This document shows, piece after piece, positions 1 to 4,783 of a stretch of 9,710 nucleotides of DNA. Below the pieces are notes generated by a model. It made no database searches and had not been told where the DNA came from. It saw nothing but the letters and a program-made list of their open reading frames with translations. Position 1 is the stretch's first letter. Every line of letters starts with the position of its first letter. Origin of the DNA: an uncultured Muribaculaceae bacterium (lineage in GTDB: Bacteria > Bacteroidota > Bacteroidia > Bacteroidales > Muribaculaceae); NCBI GenBank assembly GCA_934590135.1, contig CAKTOT010000087.1:1-9710 (forward strand), given 5' to 3'. The position numbers and the translations under genes were made by a program.

Positions 1-820
1 GCCATACACTCCCGATAAGCACCGAAGACAGCATCATCATCGGCCATTGCGCCAGATAGCCTACTATAATGGGCCAGACTACAAACGAACCTTTGGCAAA
101 AGCCGTCACACAGAAAAAGTAGCAGAATGTCAGCACCATGAACAATGCCACCGGAAGAATTCCCAAAATAGCTTTGCCCAAACCTACATAGTCGGGATTA
201 CACCACCACAGCGCATCCCAGTCTAACATCACCGCCATATAAATCATTATAGCTGCAGAAGCGACAAACGGCAGGACAGATAACAATACAAACCGAGTGC
301 GCAGTACCAGCCATACGGCCACCAACATCAGCGCCAACGCCAATATCGGCAGAACCGGTCCATAGAGCGTTCGTGCGGCATCCGAGTGCATATCGAGACG
401 CGGCATATCAGGCCAGACTTCCAACTGCGGGCGAGGTCTGAAATTGTCGGAAGCAAAGATGTCCGAAGCCGAAGACGGATTACTATCGGAGAACTTCAGC
501 CAACGAGCTTCGGCCAGATAGTGCTTGCCTTTGTATTCGATTACAGCCTTAATTTGCCTTACATCAACCGAGTCTCCGGCACTGCCAAGATGCGAAGCAA
601 CACTGCCATCTGTCCCGACGACTTCGCGTCCTACTACTTTCACGTGGCTTCCGTTGCGAAAATATAGTACCATTCGTGTACCATCAAAGTCTGTGGACTT
701 TTCCGCCGAAACAGCTTTGACCTCCGGTGACACAAGACAGTCCACTTCATAGTCCTGTGCCGTGGTCAAAATCGGTATGCACACGCAAAGGAGCAGAAAC
801 AGATATTTAATGGTTCTCAT
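1..820 (-). CDS. Exported multi-pass membrane protein of unknown family, N-terminal part (3' end outside window)
   Basis: This reading frame runs from ATG at 820 to the left window edge without a stop, giving 273 codons plus one base, so the C-terminus is missing. I do not recognise the family. Residues 1-21 form a signal peptide (basic MRTIK, hydrophobic LFLLLCVCIPIL, then TTAQ before DYEVD). Residues 22-150 are a soluble, mixed-charge stretch expected to lie outside the cytoplasm. At least four hydrophobic helices follow, at about 153-173, 176-199, 214-241 and 246-270, with a WWCNP turn between the second and third. The start is supported by a consensus Bacteroidetes promoter at 892-922, about 70 bases upstream, and there is no Shine-Dalgarno sequence. 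The opposite strand carries only short overlapping frames. An inner-membrane protein with a periplasmic N-domain is the cautious reading; no catalytic motif is visible in the part present. Confidence 0.82.
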   Translation of the reverse strand, partial: MRTIKYLFLLLCVCIPILTTAQDYEVDCLVSPEVKAVSAEKSTDFDGTRMVLYFRNGSHVKVVGREVVGTDGSVASHLGSAGDSVDVRQIKAVIEYKGKHYLAEARWLKFSDSNPSSASDIFASDNFRPRPQLEVWPDMPRLDMHSDAARTLYGPVLPILALALMLVAVWLVLRTRFVLLSVLPFVASAAIMIYMAVMLDWDALWWCNPDYVGLGKAILGILPVALFMVLTFCYFFCVTAFAKGSFVVWPIIVGYLAQWPMMMLSSVLIGSVW

Positions 821-891
821 ATTAATTCGGGTATTATATTAATGATTAAAATCAGTTTTCGACTAAATACTTTTACTATTTATAGTCTTCA

Positions 892-922
892 CAAAGATAC
901 TGAAAATACAGGATACCACAAA
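892..922 (-). promoter_or_regulatory. Bacteroidetes-type promoter for the membrane-protein gene
   Basis: On the minus strand TTTG (919-922) is followed after exactly 19 bases by TATCTTTG (892-899). This matches the known Bacteroides primary sigma factor consensus TTTG-N19-21-TAnnTTTG. Transcription should start near 885, giving a leader of about 65 bases before the ATG at 820. It lies downstream of the gdhA terminator, so the gene is probably transcribed independently. Confidence 0.8.
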
Positions 923-1009
923 GACCGAAACAACATTTCCGATGTTCTTGAAAACGATGAATATCGGGCTCTACTCAGTATGCAGTCAAAAATAGCGGAC
1001 ACTTCGTAC

Positions 1010-1051
1010 AAAAAAAAAACGGGGACTGCGGATCACTCCGAAGTCCCCGTT
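1010..1051 (-). terminator. Rho-independent terminator of gdhA
   Basis: Bases 1018-1027 (AACGGGGACT) pair with 1042-1051 (AGTCCCCGTT). Inside this, CGGA (1029-1032) pairs with TCCG (1037-1040) around a 4-base loop, with one G/A mismatch between the two stems. On the minus strand the hairpin is followed immediately by ten Ts (1010-1019 are all A on the plus strand). It sits about 80 bases after the gdhA stop. A smaller hairpin, GATGCC (1057-1062) with GGCATC (1069-1074), lies just before it in the transcript. Confidence 0.93.
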
Positions 1052-1130
1052 ATCATGATGCCCGAAAAGGCATCTAAGTTTATAAAGATAGCGCTATTAT
1101 ATTAACAGCAAGCTACTTGAACGATCGTCA

Positions 1131-2468
1131 TCAATAGATGCCTTGGCCCATCATAGCCTCGGCCACCTTCATGAAGCCGGCGATATTGGCGCCCTTCATG
1201 TAGTTGATGTATCCGTCGGGCTGTGTGCCGTACTTGACGCACTGCTCGTGGATGTTGCGCATGATTTCGTGAAGTTTCTTGTCGACATCTTCGGCGCTCC
1301 ACTGGATGTGGCCGGCGTTCTGGCACATTTCCAGACCGGAAGTAGCTACACCACCGGCGTTGACAGCCTTACCGGGTGCGTAGGTGATGCGTGCGGCTAT
1401 GAATGCATCGATAGCTTCGGGGGTGCAGCCCATATTGGAGACCTCGGCTACAAGCTCTACCTTATTGTCGATAAGCTGCTTGGCATCATTGCCATTGAGC
1501 TCGTTTTGTGTGGCGCAAGGCAGTGCGATGTCCACCTTCTGCTCCCAAGGCTTGCGGCCTGCGTAGAATGTCGAGCCGGGGAATTTGTCTGCATACGGAG
1601 CTACAACGTCGTTGCCCGAAGCGCGAAGTTCAAGCATATAGTTGATCTTTTCGGCATTCAGACCGGCGGGATCATAGATATATCCGTCAGGACCGGAGAT
1701 GGTAACTACCTTGGCGCCCAGTTCGGTAGCCTTGAGGGCAGCGCCCCAAGCCACGTTACCGAAGCCACTGATAGCAACAGTCTTGCCTTTAATTTCGTCC
1801 TTCTTCTCGCGCAGGATGCTCTGTACAAAGTAGAGAGCGCCGAAACCGGTAGCTTCGGGACGTATGCGGCTGCCGCCGAAGGTCATACCCTTGCCCGTGA
1901 AGGTGCCGGTGCATTGGTTGGACAGTTTTTTGTACATACCGTACATATAGCCGACTTCGCGTCCGCCTACGCCTATATCGCCGGCAGGTACGTCCTGGTC
2001 GGGACCGAGGTTCTTCCAAAGCTCAAGGATGAAGGCCTGGCAGAAACGCATGATTTCGCGGTCGCTCTTGCCACGGGGCGAGAAGTCGCTACCGCCCTTG
2101 CCACCGCCCATAGGCAGAGTGGTCAGAGCGTTCTTAAAGGTCTGCTCAAAGCCGAGGAATTTGAGGATGGACAGGTTGACAGATGCATGGAAACGGATAC
2201 CGCCTTTGTACGGGCCTATGGCGTTGTTGAATTGTACGCGGTAGCCTATGTTGTTCTGGATTTCACCCTTGTCGTCAATCCAAGTGACGCGGAAGGTGAA
2301 GATGCGGTCAGGCTCGACCATACGCTCTACGATTTTGTTGCGCTCGAATTCGGGGTGCTGGTTGTAGACCTCTTCGACAGACATGAGGACTTCCTTCACT
2401 GCCTGGAGATACTCTTTCTCGCCCGGGTGCTTAGCTTCCAGGTCAAGCATGATTTTATTAATATCCAT
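1131..2468 (-). CDS. gdhA: Glutamate dehydrogenase (hexameric GdhA type)
   Basis: This complete 445-aa protein catalyses the reversible amination of 2-oxoglutarate to glutamate in the cytoplasm, linking ammonia assimilation to central carbon metabolism. The length fits the roughly 450-residue hexameric family. Visible active-site features are PYKGG with substrate-binding Lys88, the signature LPMGGGKGG with catalytic Lys124 (118-126), PAGD with catalytic Asp164, and VATSG with Ser377. The dinucleotide-binding fold shows GFGNVA at 235-240. After the next strand it has SGPDGYIYDP (258-267), as in the NAD-dependent clostridial enzyme rather than the SDSSG form of E. coli NADP-GdhA, so coenzyme preference is open and could be NAD(H) or dual. 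The start places MDINKIM at the usual N-terminus, with no Shine-Dalgarno sequence. The gene is monocistronic, with a long upstream region and a strong terminator. No key residue is missing. Confidence 0.97.
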   Translation of the reverse strand: MDINKIMLDLEAKHPGEKEYLQAVKEVLMSVEEVYNQHPEFERNKIVERMVEPDRIFTFRVTWIDDKGEIQNNIGYRVQFNNAIGPYKGGIRFHASVNLSILKFLGFEQTFKNALTTLPMGGGKGGSDFSPRGKSDREIMRFCQAFILELWKNLGPDQDVPAGDIGVGGREVGYMYGMYKKLSNQCTGTFTGKGMTFGGSRIRPEATGFGALYFVQSILREKKDEIKGKTVAISGFGNVAWGAALKATELGAKVVTISGPDGYIYDPAGLNAEKINYMLELRASGNDVVAPYADKFPGSTFYAGRKPWEQKVDIALPCATQNELNGNDAKQLIDNKVELVAEVSNMGCTPEAIDAFIAARITYAPGKAVNAGGVATSGLEMCQNAGHIQWSAEDVDKKLHEIMRNIHEQCVKYGTQPDGYINYMKGANIAGFMKVAEAMMGQGIY

Positions 2469-2661
2469 AACTAAATACTGGTTTAGGTAAATAGGTAATA
2501 TATTGTTTTGTCTATTAAAAGTCTCTCTTTACGGGTATCAGCGGTGCGAGCGCCGCCTATTGACTTACTTTTTGATATACGCGTCGGCATGTAGCTCCCA
2601 TATTGCCACAGCGCCAATACTCGAAGTATCAAATGTCAATCAAAGTCAATGTTCACCACGG

Positions 2662-2697
2662 CAAATTTAGCCATTATTTTGATGTGCCGCACTCAAA
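2662..2697 (-). promoter_or_regulatory. gdhA: Weak candidate promoter for gdhA
   Basis: Minus-strand TAAATTTG (2662-2669) fits the TAnnTTTG box. The nearest upstream TTTG (2694-2697) is 24 bases away, where 19-21 is usual. Of the three TAnnTTTG boxes in the gap it is the closest to gdhA and the only one with a TTTG at a nearly acceptable distance. An activator-dependent promoter would tolerate such a weak match, but this is inference. Confidence 0.25.
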
Positions 2698-2844
2698 ACA
2701 CCCTTTATTTGTACATTTTTCTGTTAAAGATTATTAAATCAGAAAAGTCATTACACAAATATACTTTTCACCGATGATGCCTGACGGATAATCGTTTTGC
2801 CAAATGTATCATCGTACGGGCATTTGTCGTACACATCTTTAAGC

Positions 2845-2883
2845 ACTCGCGGCGGATCACGAGTCGTCGTGTCCGCCGCGAGT
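2845..2883 (-). terminator. Strong GC-rich hairpin after the BIG2 gene, possible terminator without U-tract
   Basis: Twelve bases, ACTCGCGGCGGA (2845-2856), pair perfectly with 2872-2883. Inside, after one unpaired T, CACGA (2858-2862) pairs with TCGTG (2867-2871) around GTCG. The hairpin begins about 48 bases after the stop at 2931 and would be the end structure of that transcript. On neither strand is it followed by a run of Ts (minus-strand continuation GCTTAAAGATG), so it is not a classical intrinsic terminator. It could stabilise the 3' end or act with Rho. Confidence 0.5.
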
Positions 2884-2930
2884 AATTCGGATACCTTCAG
2901 AAAACTGATTATCCCGTATATATTAGATAA

Positions 2931-4370
2931 TTACATCTTCGCTGTGGCAATTCTAAGCCCATCGATGCCATATCGAGCATTATCCGGAGTCACAATAATG
3001 ATGCGTCCGTTTTCGATGATTTTGTAGGTGCCGTGACTGCGGTCGACTTTGATGTCACTGACGCCACCGGAGTTGTCGGTGACGATAAGTGTTATCGAGG
3101 TCTGAGCCGCACCGTCATACGATGTGGCCGTGATAATGGTCTTACCTTCGGCTGCGAGCGTTACATATCCGCCATTGACGGTAGCCACTGACTCGTCACT
3201 GCTTTTCCATACTATACGTTGGTCGGTGGCTGTGGAAGGCGATACGGTGGCATGCAAAGTGACAAATGTGTCCGAAAGGTCGGCAGTCACTTCAGCATCT
3301 TCGGCTATGGTCACCGCACGCACCGCCTCGGGTTGGTTTTGGCCTTTACGGAGATACAGGAACGGCAACGGCAGCGAATTGGACGTATAGACATTGAAGC
3401 GAGCATAAGCGCCGTCGGGAGCATTGAAGCGCAGTGTACCGCAAGCGGCATCGGCATTGGCGATGGTGGTGCCGTCATAGCCCGGAGTTATAGACCATTG
3501 AGTCGAGCCTTCGTCCCAGGCCAAAGATTGCTTACCCGTAGCGCCGAGACGTCGTCCGTATTGGTCGGTGAGCGTCCACATTCCGGCATCATTGCCCTTG
3601 CCCAAGGTGAAGCACAACACTTCGCGGCCGGAAACATTCGAGGTCGAAGCTACGGCCACGGCGTCCAGATAGTGCGATGTTTCCATACCATCTATATCGC
3701 CGGCGGCACAGCCGTTGCGATATATCATCACTTTGTCGCCTTCGTTGAGGGTGCTTTTCTTGGCCAATTTCTCGTAATTCCAGCCTAAGGGCGATTCCAA
3801 GACCATACCCGACGCCTCGTCATATTCTATAGCTATGGCATTCAGGTACACCGAGCCTTCGCTGTACCCGCCTTGAATGGTGATGGAGGCTTCCTCGCCT
3901 ACCAGCGCCGGTACGGAAAGTTCTTTGGTAAGGTCTACATACACGCCCAAATCCTTGGACACCCATTGGCCGAACCAAGTGTCGGAAGCCAAATCGGCGG
4001 GATTGAGTTTGTACAATTGCGTATCGCCGTCTTTAAGTATCAGTCCGGCCTGTCCTGTCGAATTGTTGGAGCACAGGCTCAGGGTGATACTCTTGATGGT
4101 ACACCCCTGCCATCCGTCCAAGTATAAGACGGCTTTGCGCTTATTGGGTATCTGGTTGTAGCGGTTGCCGATTGTGGCGCCATACTCATTCTCAAAGTAT
4201 ACGGACGAATTAGCCGGAACTTCGCCGCATGGCGCGAGAATGTATTCGGCTGTGGATTTATTGAATTCTACGATACGATACACGACTTCGGCTGCTTCTA
4301 CTGCCATGGGCGCAGCCAGCATAGCCATCATAGCCAAAGTCCCGGTAAATAAGTTTTTGTAAAATGCCAT
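2931..4370 (-). CDS. Secreted protein with a bacterial Ig-like (BIG2) domain and short C-terminal tail
   Basis: This 479-aa protein is probably exported to the cell surface or periplasm; its ligand is unknown. Residues 1-26 are a signal peptide (MAFYKNLFTGTLAMMAMLAA, then PMAVEA). Residues of about 27-190 are a beta-rich region with no motif I can name, followed by a second region to about 345 rich in Gly, Ser and Thr. About 350-432 form a BIG2 fold: VTIAEDAEVTADLSDTFVTL, then the family hallmark VWKSSDESVATV with a Gly-rich strand and ITATSYDG. The last 45 residues (GTYKIIENGRIIIVTPDNAR, then YGIDGLRI) resemble the short C-terminal tails of many Bacteroidales secreted proteins. I chose ATG 4370 rather than ATG 4499, 43 codons upstream, because only 4370 starts with a signal peptide and a promoter at 4415-4446 lies inside the longer version. 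It has its own promoter and is followed by a GC hairpin. Confidence 0.85.
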   Translation of the reverse strand: MAFYKNLFTGTLAMMAMLAAPMAVEAAEVVYRIVEFNKSTAEYILAPCGEVPANSSVYFENEYGATIGNRYNQIPNKRKAVLYLDGWQGCTIKSITLSLCSNNSTGQAGLILKDGDTQLYKLNPADLASDTWFGQWVSKDLGVYVDLTKELSVPALVGEEASITIQGGYSEGSVYLNAIAIEYDEASGMVLESPLGWNYEKLAKKSTLNEGDKVMIYRNGCAAGDIDGMETSHYLDAVAVASTSNVSGREVLCFTLGKGNDAGMWTLTDQYGRRLGATGKQSLAWDEGSTQWSITPGYDGTTIANADAACGTLRFNAPDGAYARFNVYTSNSLPLPFLYLRKGQNQPEAVRAVTIAEDAEVTADLSDTFVTLHATVSPSTATDQRIVWKSSDESVATVNGGYVTLAAEGKTIITATSYDGAAQTSITLIVTDNSGGVSDIKVDRSHGTYKIIENGRIIIVTPDNARYGIDGLRIATAKM

Positions 4371-4414
4371 ATAGGTTTTTTTTAATTTTTCAAGGTCGGT
4401 TTTGTTAGGAAATG

Positions 4415-4446
4415 CAAAGATAGCCTTTTTAGAGTTCAGCGCCAAC
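4415..4446 (-). promoter_or_regulatory. Promoter of the BIG2 gene
   Basis: On the minus strand GTTG (4443-4446), one mismatch from TTTG, is followed after 20 bases by TATCTTTG (4415-4422) and then CA. This is the usual strong form of the Bacteroidetes -7 box. Transcription should begin near 4408, leaving an A-rich leader of about 38 bases before the ATG at 4370. The -7 box is the same eight bases as in the promoter at 892-922. Confidence 0.75.
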
Positions 4447-4531
4447 AATTGCCTCCACTTTTTTTCTCGGGATTTCAGAAAAAAGTCAAGAAAAGACAAA
4501 GCAAATCATCGGCCCACACTCCGCCACAACT

Positions 4532-4558
4532 ACCATTCATACCATCCCCACCATCCCC
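4532..4558. repeat. Three tandem 9-base units
   Basis: The plus strand reads ACCATTCAT, ACCATCCCC, ACCATCCCC in direct succession; the last two are identical. On the minus strand this is GGGGATGGT twice followed by ATGAATGGT, with enough paired G runs to form a two-tetrad quadruplex in principle. It could also be simple slippage. Confidence 0.7.
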
Positions 4559-4587
4559 GTACCTACTTTTCTGCAATTACTTCGCTT

Positions 4588-4683
4588 CCGGATTTCTCAC
4601 CTCCTCCGTCCCTTCCACGTGCCCAAGCTGCTCCAACCACACCGGTTTTTCACCTCCTCAGTCCCCATTCACACTTCCCAAGC
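4588..4683. repeat. Imperfect direct repeat, units 4588-4628 and 4642-4683
   Basis: Both units begin with CCGG, continue with a T-rich stretch, share TCACCTCCTC followed by CGTCCC or AGTCCCC, and end in CCCAAGC. They are offset by 54 bases. On the minus strand each contains GAGGAGGTGA. CCAAGC occurs again at about 4695. The units diverge by several substitutions and small indels, so the duplication is not recent. Confidence 0.65.
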
Positions 4684-4722
4684 GACAAGTATGTCCAAGC
4701 GCAGCCAATTCCGCACCCCACA

Positions 4723-4757
4723 TTAATAAAAAGGCCGCCCTTACAATAAGAGCGGCC
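4723..4757 (-). terminator. Rho-independent terminator of the M16 peptidase gene
   Basis: GGCCGC (4733-4738) pairs with GCGGCC (4752-4757). After one C/A mismatch, CTTA (4740-4743) pairs with TAAG (4747-4750) around a 3-base loop. On the minus strand the hairpin is followed by TTTTTATTAA (4723-4732). It lies 27 bases after the stop at 4784. Confidence 0.85.
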
Positions 4758-4783
4758 CTTATAAGTGTGTCTATACTTGTATA

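Larger units (their letters stand above)
821..1130. other. Intergenic region between gdhA and the membrane-protein gene
   Basis: This 310-base gap holds the end of the gdhA transcript (accessory hairpin and terminator, 1010-1074) and the promoter and leader of the downstream gene (892-922 and below). Between 923 and 1009 I see no further structure. An 87-codon plus-strand frame spans the gap, but it runs through both the terminator and the promoter and has no recognisable protein features, so I do not call it. Confidence 0.7.
2469..2930. other. Long intergenic and leader region upstream of gdhA
   Basis: This 462-base AT-rich gap contains no credible gene. Its distal part holds the GC-rich hairpin (2845-2883) following the BIG2 gene. 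Closer to gdhA there are three minus-strand TAnnTTTG boxes, at 2801-2808 (TACATTTG), 2756-2763 (TATATTTG) and 2662-2669 (TAAATTTG). None has a TTTG or TTG box at the canonical 19-21 base distance. Near 2629-2649 an 11/10-base imperfect direct repeat (TCAAATGTCAA, TCAAAGTCAA) abuts a short inverted repeat, ATACT-CGA-AGTAT (2617-2629). If gdhA is transcribed from any of these boxes its leader is about 190-330 bases, long enough for regulation, but no known riboswitch is recognisable. Confidence 0.5.
4447..4722. other. Strand-skewed spacer with imperfect repeats, no recognised gene
   Basis: This 276-base stretch lies between the terminator of the M16 gene and the promoter of the BIG2 gene. From about 4512 to 4722 the plus strand is C-rich and G-poor, so the minus strand is purine-rich, unlike the neighbouring genes. 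It contains a 41/42-base imperfect direct repeat (4588-4628 and 4642-4683) and a 9-base tandem repeat (4532-4558). Plus-strand frames of 115 and 144 codons cross it but also run into the flanking promoter or terminator and encode low-complexity Pro/Ser/His-rich sequence, so I do not call them. On the minus strand one frame reads as two short segments broken by TGA and TAA codons, which could be a decayed gene or chance. Confidence 0.5.

Noticed and set aside
842..1105. An 87-codon plus-strand frame in the gap after gdhA
   Set aside because: It contains the minus-strand promoter at 892-922 and the gdhA terminator including its A-run, has no upstream signals and no recognisable protein character.
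1143..2474. A 443-codon plus-strand frame covering the whole of gdhA
   Set aside because: It is codon-aligned with gdhA in antisense. Its stops would require TTA, CTA or TCA codons in gdhA, which a biased, well-expressed gene avoids. The translation has no domain features, while the minus strand is unmistakably glutamate dehydrogenase.
2541..2556. GC-rich inverted repeat GCGGTG/CGCCGC near the gdhA start
   Set aside because: In the minus-strand RNA it has a C/A mismatch and only a 4-bp uninterrupted stem, too weak to call a regulatory hairpin.
4588..4683. Possible CRISPR array or insertion-sequence ends
   Set aside because: There are only two diverged units in direct orientation with a 13-base gap, no uniform spacers, no terminal inverted repeats and no transposase or cas gene nearby.
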